From: SAR202 cluster bacterium bin90
GTDB lineage: Bacteria; Chloroflexota; Dehalococcoidia; Lucifugimonadales; JADFKI01
Length of the DNA stretch: 64,000 nt
Assembly (NCBI GenBank): GCA_002238855.1
Contig: MPND01000002.1
Location: 1-64,000, forward strand
Reading direction: 5' to 3'
Numbering within the stretch: position 1 is the stretch's first letter; the number at the start of each line of letters is the position of its first letter. The position numbers were made by a program, and so were the translations under genes. Shown in pieces: positions 8,987 to 16,910 of the stretch. The notes beneath the pieces were generated by a model that saw nothing but the letters and a program-made list of their open reading frames with translations, was not told where the DNA came from and searched no databases.

Positions 8987-9031
8987 AGTTATCAGTTTCC
9001 AGTAGTCAGTATCTATCTGAAACTGATAACT
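8987..9031. repeat. perfect 13-bp inverted repeat between convergent genes
   Basis: AGTTATCAGTTTC (8987-8999) and GAAACTGATAACT (9019-9031) are exact reverse complements with a 19-base loop. The element lies between argS and the convergent carbonic-anhydrase-like gene. It lacks a T-tract; it may be a bidirectional terminator or one copy of a dispersed repeat. The following CACTGACAACTGATTACT partly echoes the arms. Confidence 0.55.
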
Positions 9032-9047
9032 GTTCACTGACAACTGA

Positions 9048-9560
9048 TTACTCTAAATTTCCCTGTGCCTTGTACTTCTTGGTCTTCTCCATGTACACGT
9101 CGCAGTACCACTTCATCTTGGCGAGGTGGCGCTCGCCGACCTCACGCAGCACCTTTCCCGGAGAGCCGACGACAAGCGAGCGCGGGGGTATTTTCACGTT
9201 GTCCACGAGCATCGTGCCGGAGGCTATCAGGCAGTATTCGCCTATTTCGACTCCGTCGTTGAGAACTGCGCCATTCCCAATCACCGCGCGGTTCTCGACA
9301 ATCCTGGCGTGGCAGAGCACCTTGTGGCCGATTGTCACATAATCTCCGATTTCGACATCTGCGTCGCCGTGGACCGCGGAGTTGTCCTGGATATTAGTGT
9401 GCTTGCCGATGACTATCTTGCCCATGTCGGCGCGCACGACGGCGCCCGGCCACACGCTGGAGCCTTCGCCGATCTCAACGTCGCCTATTACATAGGCGAA
9501 CTCGCTGACGAAGGCTGTTGGATGTATCTTTGGTGTTGCGTCTCCGAGGCTGCGTATCAC
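9048..9560 (-). CDS. gamma carbonic anhydrase-like hexapeptide-repeat protein
   Basis: 170-residue left-handed beta-helix protein of the gamma-carbonic anhydrase/YrdA/PaaY group. Hexapeptide repeats run from residue ~15 to 150 (IGDVEIGEGSSVWPGAVVRAD, IGKHTNIQDNSAVHG, VTIGHKVLCHA). The HG, GH and CHA histidines are the expected zinc ligands. CO2 hydration is possible, but many members have unproven activity. The ORF track starts at a TTG at 9596. GTG at 9560, with AAGGAG upstream, gives the family's N-terminus. It is followed on the minus strand by the 13-bp inverted repeat. Confidence 0.88.
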   Translation of the reverse strand: MIRSLGDATPKIHPTAFVSEFAYVIGDVEIGEGSSVWPGAVVRADMGKIVIGKHTNIQDNSAVHGDADVEIGDYVTIGHKVLCHARIVENRAVIGNGAVLNDGVEIGEYCLIASGTMLVDNVKIPPRSLVVGSPGKVLREVGERHLAKMKWYCDVYMEKTKKYKAQGNLE

Positions 9561-9668
9561 GTGGGTTACTCCTTGTTTGTCAGTCTGGGATTTCAAATCA
9601 GTTGGGCAAAGAGATTGTGGGTCTCACAGAACGAGAGCTCTCGATTCGTTGGCTTCCGTTGGGGGATT

Positions 9669-10898
9669 TCAAATGTGCGACTTTCCGACAGCCGTCTTGT
9701 ATAGATGAATCAGTCCCTGCTGGCGGCGGGCTGTGAGCTTCACATCGCTGTCAATATTGCAAAGGCGGCGCATTTCGCGAGTAATCTCATTGTCCTGCAT
9801 CTTGGGCACTCCTGCGTAGGCATCCAGTGCCGTGTCGGCGAGGGCCTGATCGTCAATGTGCCCTGCGTATGCATGCAGAAGGGGCAGAGATACGTTTACG
9901 ACGATATCGAGCGCCCGTGATCTGCCGACGTATGGCGGATGGGAATATCTTGCTGTTAGCGCCTTCTGCCCGCCAAGCGTGAGGTCTTCGATGGACGCAG
10001 ACAGCAATCCCCGTTCGATGCAGCCGTCCAGCATGAGGGCAGCGCCGATAATGCGGCGGACGGGATGATTCGAAGGTCGAACGCGGAATAGGCGCCACTC
10101 AGCCTTGTCCAGTGGCTTGACGCGAGGAAGGCGCTTAAGCAGACGGCGCATCTGCACCCGGTCCTCAGCTTCATCTGCGAGGTCCAACAGGCCGGAGGCA
10201 CCGATCAGCGAGGCCTTAACCGCGAGCAGTCGAGTCGAAGGAGGCTCGTCCCGTAGCCTGCTCAGTGATTCGTACGGGACTCTTGATGCAAGGGCGCGGA
10301 AAGGCTTGCGGTTGGTGGCGTATCCCAACGCCTCCATAATGCCGCGATAAAGCGTCTCATCGGGGCTGGACTCGCTCATTTCGAGTGAGTAGCCTTGACT
10401 TCTGGCGAGGAATCGCGTGTCACCGGCGGCATCCAGGGCGGAGCCGATGTCTCCGTTGACGAGCAGAGTCTCCAAGGTGATCAAAGGAGGAGTCCGGGTA
10501 GGATTGGCTGCTTCGAGATTCTTCGCTACCGGTTCCAAGGAAACGATTGGAGTTTTCATCAACGATTGCTGTGCGGTGTCGGTGTGTCCCTTTGGCGAGA
10601 AAACGACGTGTAGCACAACACCGTTATAGTTTGAGTCCGTATCATGGCCGTGACTGTACCAACCCGGTGCTGTGGTGTGAAGCTCGATATCACCTGTTAC
10701 CGAGGCACCGTTCGAATCAACAAGCACGGCGTCCCGAAAGTCCGGACCCGCGCCGGAGCTTGGCCTGCCGGGATAAATCACGCGCAGCCGTCTGCCGCTC
10801 TCAGTCACCAGGGCGTCAACAAGTGTATGCGCACGGCCCCAGAGGACGGCTAGGGCGCTCTCAGAGTAAGCGGCGGAGTGTTCGGCGACTGCAAGCAC
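9669..10898 (-). CDS. DUF2851 family protein
   Basis: 409 residues. The N-terminal part has the DUF2851 signature: VIYPGRPSSGAGPDFRDAVL, then GDIELHTTAPGWYSHGHD, then a VVLHVVF strand, a nuclease-like core without demonstrated function. The C-terminal two thirds are helical. The GTG start lies 8 bases after the fur stop codon, so the two genes are almost certainly cotranscribed. There is no clear Shine-Dalgarno sequence, which suggests translational coupling. Whether the Fur-family regulator controls this gene is unknown. Confidence 0.8.
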   Translation of the reverse strand: MLAVAEHSAAYSESALAVLWGRAHTLVDALVTESGRRLRVIYPGRPSSGAGPDFRDAVLVDSNGASVTGDIELHTTAPGWYSHGHDTDSNYNGVVLHVVFSPKGHTDTAQQSLMKTPIVSLEPVAKNLEAANPTRTPPLITLETLLVNGDIGSALDAAGDTRFLARSQGYSLEMSESSPDETLYRGIMEALGYATNRKPFRALASRVPYESLSRLRDEPPSTRLLAVKASLIGASGLLDLADEAEDRVQMRRLLKRLPRVKPLDKAEWRLFRVRPSNHPVRRIIGAALMLDGCIERGLLSASIEDLTLGGQKALTARYSHPPYVGRSRALDIVVNVSLPLLHAYAGHIDDQALADTALDAYAGVPKMQDNEITREMRRLCNIDSDVKLTARRQQGLIHLYKTAVGKSHI

Positions 10899-10905
10899 GG
10901 CGGAA

Positions 10906-11343
10906 CTACTCGGCGTCCTCGTGTTCGAGGCACTCGTGGCAGATTCCGAATAGAGCGATGTGGTCTATGTCTGGCTGGAAGCCATAGTCAGACATTATAT
11001 CCGCTCCGATATTCTCCCAATACTTGTGGTCGAGAAGCACGACCTTGTCGCAGCCCCGGCAGATGAGATGGTGATGCCGCAAGTGGTTGATCCACTCGTA
11101 GCGGTACTCGCCGCCTCCCATATCCGTCTCAGAAACAAGGCGCATCTGCTTAAGCACGCTGAGTGTGCGGTACACCGTGGACACGTCTATATACGGGTAA
11201 GATTCTTTGACCTGATCATATATCTCGGATGCAGTAACGTGCACGTCGCTGTGGCGAATTACCGAGAGAATCATGAGGCGCTGCGGAGTAAGCCGGTGTC
11301 CAGATTCCCTGAGCGCCTGGGCGGTCGCCTGTTCACAACTCAT
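10906..11343 (-). CDS. Fur-family transcriptional regulator
   Basis: 145-residue metal-responsive repressor (Fur/Zur/PerR group). The winged helix contains HRLTPQRLMILSVI and the recognition region VSTVYRTLSVLKQM. The dimerisation domain has HHHLICRGCDKVVLLD and a C-terminal CHECLEHE, giving two CxxC pairs for the structural zinc and the His-rich regulatory site. The metal or peroxide specificity cannot be told from sequence. The ATG at 11343 follows GGGAG; the track's GTG at 11373 adds ten unlikely residues. It leads the two-gene operon with the DUF2851 gene and is divergent from the phosphodiesterase gene across 236 bases. Confidence 0.9.
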   Translation of the reverse strand: MSCEQATAQALRESGHRLTPQRLMILSVIRHSDVHVTASEIYDQVKESYPYIDVSTVYRTLSVLKQMRLVSETDMGGGEYRYEWINHLRHHHLICRGCDKVVLLDHKYWENIGADIMSDYGFQPDIDHIALFGICHECLEHEDAE

Positions 11344-11579
11344 TGCATTCTCCCGCGCGAGGATCAATTCCACGCAGAGTTAGAGGTCTGTGGGCAGTTG
11401 ATCCGCAATGCCAATTTGCGCGGTTCGTTACGGATTGGCTGGTCAAAGGCTCTGCATCGACCATATAGCCCACCGAGAAGTTTGATTACTCAGCCTGATA
11501 GTATCAACATAAGCGGCTGTCGTCTATAATCGGCTGACGCCTACGGGCTGCGACCCTATCTCGACCGGGTTATGACATC

Positions 11580-12788
11580 GTGAATGACATTCAGAGATTT
11601 CAGGCGCTTGTGGAGTCAGGAGAACTGCTTCATCCCGTTTCTGATGAGCTGAGCATCGTTGACTTCGCCAACGCGCTGCACGATGTCATGGGCGTGCCCG
11701 GCATCACGCTTAACAGGAATGCGACTAGGATAAAGTCCCTGGTTGGTGAGCCGGACCACCTCGTTCTAGTGCTGGCGGACGGCTACGGAATGAACTTCGT
11801 GGAGACACTGGAGACCGATTCCTTCATGCGGTCGCAGCTAGCCGCCGAGATGCGGACGGTCTTCCCTTCAACCACTCCAATAGTGCTCACTTCTCTGGCG
11901 ACCGGTAAATGGCCTAGCAGACACTCGGTAATCGGCTGGTTTCTGCGACTCCAGCAGATAGATGCGGTTTCTACGATTATCAGCTACACAAGGACAGCGG
12001 ACGGGAAGGCGTTGTCGGAACTCGGCGTCAGGGCGCAGGACGCATATCCGCTGCCTTCCCGCATTGGTAGAACGAGCCGCGACGCAATCCACATCATGCC
12101 TGAGCAGCTGGTGGACAGCGCGTACTCCAATTACTGGACAGGCGGGCACTCGCAAGTCGGCTATGAGGCGGACAATCCGCAACAGGCGATTCAGCTTGCA
12201 GCCAGACACCTGCGCCCTGGGGCCGGCCCAACCTGCAGCTACATTTACCTCCCCCAGGTTGACAGTGCGGCGCACAAACTTGGTGCAACTCACGAAGTAA
12301 CTCTCAATGCGGCAAGAGATTTGGATCGACTCCTTGGCGGGTTGGCTGAGTCCCTGCCCTCCAGCACCAGAATTGTAGTCACCGCGGACCACGGGCATCT
12401 GGACACGCCCGAAGATAAGAGATACGCTGCGGATGGGCCGGGCGACGAAATTGCCAGCCTCTGCGATGGCGCACTTACAGGTGACCCACGGGCCGTCTAT
12501 GCCGATGTACCTCCAGACAGGCTGCCTGACTTCAAGGACGCCGTGCGCAGGCGACTTGGCGAAGATTTCATCGTTCTAACAGCCGAAGAGGTCCAGGAGC
12601 TGGGGTTAATGGGTGTGGGCGAGCCGACGGTGGAGACCACCAGCCGAATGGGGAATGTCCTGCTGCTGTCCGCAGGGGAAGCCATTTATGACTTCAGGGA
12701 GATACTGGGGGATGAGAGATTTCCTATGATCTCACACCACGGAGGTCTGACGCCGGAGGAGATGCGTATCCCGCTCGTTATTGCGTAG
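11580..12788 (+). CDS. alkaline phosphatase-fold phosphodiesterase/nucleotide pyrophosphatase
   Basis: 402 residues of the type I phosphodiesterase/nucleotide pyrophosphatase family. LVLVLADGYGMN supplies the first metal Asp, FPSTTPIVLTSLATGKWP the nucleophile Thr and adjoining turn, and VTADHGHLD the late Asp-His-x-His cluster. SHHGGLTPEEMRIPLV near the C-terminus gives the last His. No signal peptide is seen, so it is probably cytosolic. The start is a GTG at 11580 with no strong ribosome site. The upstream 236-bp gap, shared with fur, contains a TATAAT-like box at 11525-11530. Confidence 0.85.
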   Translation: MNDIQRFQALVESGELLHPVSDELSIVDFANALHDVMGVPGITLNRNATRIKSLVGEPDHLVLVLADGYGMNFVETLETDSFMRSQLAAEMRTVFPSTTPIVLTSLATGKWPSRHSVIGWFLRLQQIDAVSTIISYTRTADGKALSELGVRAQDAYPLPSRIGRTSRDAIHIMPEQLVDSAYSNYWTGGHSQVGYEADNPQQAIQLAARHLRPGAGPTCSYIYLPQVDSAAHKLGATHEVTLNAARDLDRLLGGLAESLPSSTRIVVTADHGHLDTPEDKRYAADGPGDEIASLCDGALTGDPRAVYADVPPDRLPDFKDAVRRRLGEDFIVLTAEEVQELGLMGVGEPTVETTSRMGNVLLLSAGEAIYDFREILGDERFPMISHHGGLTPEEMRIPLVIA

Positions 12789-12832
12789 GTACAACGGCGC
12801 TGTGCGTAGAAACACGCTATTTATCGCACAGG

Positions 12833-13654
12833 TCAGTTCTTTAGCAGCATTCCAGGCTGGCACCTTCGGCAATAGCTTGTTATGCGCTTGTTTGCCGTTA
12901 TCTGGCTGATGTTGTTGCCGCACCGCGGGCAGGGCTCGCCTCCTCTGTTGTGGACAAGCAGGGAGTCGCGCGCCTTCAGGTGAATATCCTCTCCGATGCG
13001 CTCGCGCACAGCCGGTATGGCATCGGCTACAACCCGCTTGGATTGTTCGTAGAGGCGTCGAAGTTCTTCATCTGTAAGAGCCTTGCGCTTCTTAAACGGG
13101 TAGATCATAGCAGCGTACAGTATTTCATCGGACCAGGCGTTGCCGATGCCGGATATAACGCGTCCCCTGGTGAGAACGCCCTTGATCTCGCCGTGAAAGC
13201 GCTTCAAGTTCTGCTTGAACTCGTCAAATGTGAAATCGTCCAGGACGTCCGGGCCCTGCTCACTCAGGCGTGGAATCTCATTTAGCTGATCTACACTGAC
13301 GTAATAGACCATGCCCATCTGCTTTTCGTCGATATATCGAAGTTCATAACCGTCGGACAGCTTCATGAGGAGACATGTGCGCTTGTAAACGCGCGCCTTG
13401 GGCGCACAATATTGCAGCGCGCCGGTGAGCATTGGATTGATGGAGATGAGGCGTTCTCCTGACAGAGCAAGCAGGATGAACTTTCCGCGGCGCGTCACGC
13501 CCTCGAATGTTCTTCCCACTATGTCCTGCGTCACATCTCCGCATAGCGAACGCATGACACTTGGCTTGAGCACCTGCGCGGCGTCTATCGTCACGCCGAC
13601 CAGTTTATTGGCGAGAATGTCCTTCACGACTTCGAGCTCAGGAGCTTCTGGCAT
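12833..13654 (-). CDS. mutM: formamidopyrimidine-DNA glycosylase/endonuclease VIII family
   Basis: 273-residue DNA repair glycosylase that removes oxidised bases and cuts the abasic site. The mature N-terminus PEAPELEVVKDIL supplies the catalytic Pro and Glu. VTRRGKFILL contains the beta-hairpin Lys, followed by the helix-two-turn-helix region with GIGNAWSDEILYAA. The C-terminus has the four-Cys zinc finger CPRCGNNI...YCRRCQPG. An Ala at position 4 and the absence of the usual ML(R/P) strings make the Fpg versus Nei assignment uncertain. Convergent with the phosphodiesterase gene; a 7-bp inverted repeat (CTGTGCG/CGCACAG) lies between them. Confidence 0.88.
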   Translation of the reverse strand: MPEAPELEVVKDILANKLVGVTIDAAQVLKPSVMRSLCGDVTQDIVGRTFEGVTRRGKFILLALSGERLISINPMLTGALQYCAPKARVYKRTCLLMKLSDGYELRYIDEKQMGMVYYVSVDQLNEIPRLSEQGPDVLDDFTFDEFKQNLKRFHGEIKGVLTRGRVISGIGNAWSDEILYAAMIYPFKKRKALTDEELRRLYEQSKRVVADAIPAVRERIGEDIHLKARDSLLVHNRGGEPCPRCGNNISQITANKRITSYCRRCQPGMLLKN

Positions 13655-13841
13655 TTTTTGTCCTAGGTGCTTTCCCTGTTGATGGAGTTGATAGGATGAG
13701 GGCGGCCTGTCAAGCAGAGTGTATCACCGAGAGGACAGCGGCTTGCAAGGGCGCATGTGCTAGAATTGGGGCGTTTAATCGCATAGCTATAGATAACGCC
13801 TTCACGCGACTTCTGCGCCTGAAGGGTATAAGGAGTGAAAG

Positions 13842-14720
13842 ATGGAAAAGAGACGACTCGGCAGGACCGGCCACGAAAGCACCGTGGTCACCTTCGGCAC
13901 GGCGGGAATCGGGCGGGTAAGCCAGGCTGTCGCGGATGTGGCGGTAGAGAGGATACTTGAGTATGGTGTGAATCACATCGACATCGCGCCGACCTATGGC
14001 GAGGCAATGGAACGTATGGCGCCCTGGATGCCCAAGATACGAGACCGCGTGTTCCTGGGCGCGAAGACGCGGGAGCGCACTTACACACTTGCGTGGGAAA
14101 ACATCGAAAGTTGCATGAAGCGTCTTGGCGTGGAGTCGTTCGACCTGTTCCAGCTACACTCCGTAGGCACGATGGAGGACCTGGACAGGGTGACGACAAG
14201 CGGCGGCGCGCTCGAAGCGCTGGTGGAGTTGCGGGAGCGCGGTCTGACCCGCTGGGTTGGAATTACAGGACATGGGCCGGATGCCCCTCGCGTACACTTA
14301 GAAGCTCTAGGGCGTTTCGACTTTGACACGGTGATGTTCCCCCTGAACGCGAGCCTTTATAGGAACACCGAGTACCGTGAGGCGGCGGTTGAGCTACTGT
14401 CCGTTGCGAATGAGAGGGACGTGGGTATTCATACAATCAAGATGCTTGCGCGCGGCGGCTGGGGCAATGGTGAGCGCGAGCACACGACATGGTATGACCC
14501 TCACCGCGAGCAGGATGAGATTGACGGTGCGCTCTGGTGGCTGCTGTCGCAGCCGATGCATACCGCTCCCAGCGTGGGCGATGTCGAACTGCTGCCGCGA
14601 GCTTTGGACGCTGCGCAGCGCTTCACTCCGATGACCGAAGACGAGCAGTCGGCTGTTGTTGCGAGGCAGCGCGCTCCCCTTCCGGAGCCGGGGTTGGGGA
14701 TATTGGCGGCGGCCGACTAG
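13842..14720 (+). CDS. aldo/keto reductase
   Basis: 292-residue (beta/alpha)8 NADPH-dependent oxidoreductase. It starts MEKRRLGRTGHESTVVTFGTA, and NHIDIAPTYGEAMERMA carries the catalytic Asp-Tyr. The Lys is in FLGAKTRER. FDLFQLHSVG provides the region of the catalytic His and WVGITGHG a substrate-loop strand. The ATG follows AAGGAGTGAAAG. An extended -10 element (TGCTAGAAT, 13758-13766) lies about 75 bases upstream. Substrate unknown. Confidence 0.87.
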   Translation: MEKRRLGRTGHESTVVTFGTAGIGRVSQAVADVAVERILEYGVNHIDIAPTYGEAMERMAPWMPKIRDRVFLGAKTRERTYTLAWENIESCMKRLGVESFDLFQLHSVGTMEDLDRVTTSGGALEALVELRERGLTRWVGITGHGPDAPRVHLEALGRFDFDTVMFPLNASLYRNTEYREAAVELLSVANERDVGIHTIKMLARGGWGNGEREHTTWYDPHREQDEIDGALWWLLSQPMHTAPSVGDVELLPRALDAAQRFTPMTEDEQSAVVARQRAPLPEPGLGILAAAD

Positions 14721-14737
14721 CGGCTGACTGGCGGACG

Positions 14738-15403
14738 TCAGGGGGAAGCCGGGCTCTTCTCTTTTGAAGCAGCCACGACATATACAGGGTCCGAGTAGTG
14801 CGGGAGTTCGGGAGTGATATTGAACGCGCGGATATCTTCCCAGCCGCCCGAGTTCTGAAAGTACGATGCGATCAGTTGCGCCCGGCGGCGGTCATCAAGG
14901 GACTGCCAGACTGCCACCGCCTTTGTTGGAAACATGCGATTGGAATAGATGACATGGAAGTCGGCACCCGGTCTCAGAGTGCGGTTGACCTCGGCGAAGA
15001 TTTCGACGGGTCTGACCATGTACTGAATGGACACCGTAACTACCGCGGCGTCAAGGGAGCAGTCTTCCAAGGGCAGAACCGGGTTCGCGTTGATGTCATG
15101 GACAATGCGGTCGTGCAGTTGCGGATTCTCGTCAAGTTCAACTGAGTTCAGGCCGAGGCCCATCAGACGGGTTATTGGCAGGTCGGGCGGCATGTGAGAA
15201 CGCCAACTGGACATGAGGTCGAGAATAACGGCATCGCGGGGCAGGACTTCGTGGAAGTACGAGCCAATTGCACCGATTGCTTCGTAGTCGATGTGGACTA
15301 CGAGACGGGGTTCAGAGTAGAAGAGACTGTCATCTGACTCGTCCTGCCGCCTGAACAGTTCCGGCGGGTAGGCGCTCTGGTCTTCTACAGGTTCCAACGG
15401 CAA
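14738..15403 (-). CDS. class I SAM-dependent methyltransferase
   Basis: 221 residues. The Rossmann core begins at ~75 with AVILDLMSSWRSH (SAM motif I variant), then VELDENP (motif II acidic end) and LEDCSLDAAVVTVSIQYM (motif IV), followed by VNRTLRPGADFHVIYSNRMFP. This pattern is common in small bacterial methyltransferases of unknown substrate. The start codon is TTG at 15403 with GAGGT upstream. Convergent with the aldo/keto reductase. Confidence 0.8.
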   Translation of the reverse strand: MPLEPVEDQSAYPPELFRRQDESDDSLFYSEPRLVVHIDYEAIGAIGSYFHEVLPRDAVILDLMSSWRSHMPPDLPITRLMGLGLNSVELDENPQLHDRIVHDINANPVLPLEDCSLDAAVVTVSIQYMVRPVEIFAEVNRTLRPGADFHVIYSNRMFPTKAVAVWQSLDDRRRAQLIASYFQNSGGWEDIRAFNITPELPHYSDPVYVVAASKEKSPASP

Positions 15404-15440
15404 ATAACCTCAAGTGACTTGGGATTAGTGAATAGGGTAA

Positions 15441-15752
15441 GTGGGAGAAATGGCCAGTAGGTGGGACTTGAGCGAAAGCGACTGGGTAGAAGCTGCCGAT
15501 GAAGCGCTTGCCTTCATCGATGATCTGGACGCGCGAGGCCTCATATTGTATCGATTCGAGGGGCAATACCTGCCAGCACTCAGGAAGGCTAGAAACGGCG
15601 AGCAGGTGTTGAGGGCATGGGACGCATTCTACAACTATCTCACCTTTCGTGAGTCACGACGGAAATTCTTCTCGCTTTCCGGTGAGAACGCGCTGCGGGT
15701 AATAATAGCCCTAACCGATGTCCTTGAGTTACCGCCCTATCTGAGCGGCTGA
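15441..15752 (+). CDS. small hypothetical protein
   Basis: 103 residues that I do not recognise. It is acidic at the N-terminus (DLSESDWVEAADEALAFIDDLD) and predicted mainly helical. The track start is GTG 15441; ATG 15450 is equally possible, and neither has an ideal ribosome site. It is divergent from the methyltransferase across a 37-base gap, so the two may share a bidirectional control region. Codon use resembles neighbouring genes. Confidence 0.55.
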   Translation: MGEMASRWDLSESDWVEAADEALAFIDDLDARGLILYRFEGQYLPALRKARNGEQVLRAWDAFYNYLTFRESRRKFFSLSGENALRVIIALTDVLELPPYLSG

Positions 15753-15816
15753 CAGAGCCAGCGTACTACAAGGACATCGGCTGCGTATTACTTAAGGCGT
15801 AAAGCGGGTTCCCCGG

Positions 15817-16050
15817 CTAACTTACTGAAGAGTTCGGATTCCGGACTGTCAACTCTTCCATTACCGTACTCTTGTCTGAGTCGGATGACCAGGGAGTGGG
15901 AATGACATTGGTGCCGAAAAGCTTGATCAACTGCTGGTCAGGCTCCCCATCGATAAGGTGCTCCGTGTACCACGCATCATCCTGCTGAACCACCTTTATC
16001 TCCCGGTTCTCACCTGTCCAGCCGAAACTTACCATTACTGGTGCTGCCAT
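15817..16050 (-). CDS. small hypothetical protein with strong ribosome-binding site
   Basis: 77 residues, no family recognised. The ATG at 16050 is preceded by GGGAGGTAACAC, one of the best Shine-Dalgarno sequences in the window, which supports translation. The first half has a beta pattern (VMVSFGWTG.NREIKVVQQDDAWYTEHLI) and the tail is polar. Convergent with the 15441 gene. Confidence 0.6.
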   Translation of the reverse strand: MAAPVMVSFGWTGENREIKVVQQDDAWYTEHLIDGEPDQQLIKLFGTNVIPTPWSSDSDKSTVMEELTVRNPNSSVS

Positions 16051-16235
16051 GTGTTACCTCCCAATCAGGTTTTAAGTGCGCGGCACAAATGTTGAAAGTC
16101 AAGACGGAAATGTGCATATACCGCCGACCAATATCCGCGCTATTTGCTCACGCGTAGATTTTAGAAAAATGGCAGGCAAATAGTCAATATCCGATCGAGC
16201 TGCCAATGAGAACGAGAGAACGGCGAATAACGCAG

Positions 16236-16266
16236 AACGCCGCTCACTGAAGTTGTGAGCGGCGTT
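16236..16266 (-). terminator. stem-loop terminator of the zinc-ribbon gene
   Basis: AACGCCGCTCAC and GTGAGCGGCGTT form a perfect 12-bp stem with a 7-base loop, about 55 bases beyond the stop of the minus-strand zinc-ribbon gene. The U-tract on that strand is weak (TTCTGCGTTATT); on the plus strand TATTTTT follows, so it may act both ways. Confidence 0.65.
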
Positions 16267-16319
16267 ACAACTGACTCTATTTTTGATGGCGTGTCAGTTA
16301 TGCTCTGAAAGCAATTCGC

Positions 16320-16661
16320 CTAGTTGCGAGACGCGCCGGACCTGAAGCAGTCGTAGCAATACACCGGGCGAGCGCCGGTGGGCCTGAAAGGAACTTCGTC
16401 CTCCTTGCCGCACTCTGCGCAGGTGATAGAGTATGTCTGGCGGCTTCCACCGCCAAATCCGCCGCCGCCACCGCCGCCAAATCCGCCGCCACCGCCACTG
16501 CCGCCGCGGTTGTACGATGCTCGCCGCGAGCGTCGGCAGTCCAAGCAGCGCTTAGGCTCGTTGGTGTAGCCCTTTTCCATATGATACTGCTGGTCGTCGA
16601 TTGTAAATACAAAATCCTCGCCGCAGTCCGAACAAACTAGCGTCCTATCCTGAAAGACCAA
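16320..16661 (-). CDS. double zinc-ribbon protein with glycine-rich linker
   Basis: 113 residues. The N-terminus has LVCSDCGEDFVFTIDDQQY and a CLDCRRSRR knuckle, like small zinc-binding proteins of the zf-trcl type. A Gly-rich linker (runs of GGGG with F) spans ~52-75. A second ribbon follows (ITCAECGKEDEVPF...PVYCYDCF). Proteins like this are common in Chloroflexota and may bind nucleic acid; the role is unproven. The start is TTG at 16661, chosen because AAGGAGATCACA precedes it. It is followed by a strong hairpin terminator. Confidence 0.78.
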   Translation of the reverse strand: MVFQDRTLVCSDCGEDFVFTIDDQQYHMEKGYTNEPKRCLDCRRSRRASYNRGGSGGGGGFGGGGGGGFGGGSRQTYSITCAECGKEDEVPFRPTGARPVYCYDCFRSGASRN

Positions 16662-16910
16662 TGTGATCTCCTTAAAGAAAAAATTCGTTGCCTACTCAAT
16701 TTCACCGGGCATCCGAAATTTCTTAGGGAGTCGCCGGATACTACTTTAGAACAACCTGCCCAATTGTAACATAGACAGATGTCGCAATCAATTATAATCT
16801 CAATTTGTCACGGCGCAGAAGGTGAGCTAGATGCAGGGACTCCGCGCCTATGCGCACCCTGTTGAAGGAAATGTCTCATTCACGGATAATAGCCATTCAG
16901 GTCAAATCAT

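Noticed and set aside
12800-12831. 7-bp inverted repeat CTGTGCG/CGCACAG between convergent genes
   Set aside because: Loop of 18 bases and no T-tract; too weak to call a terminator.
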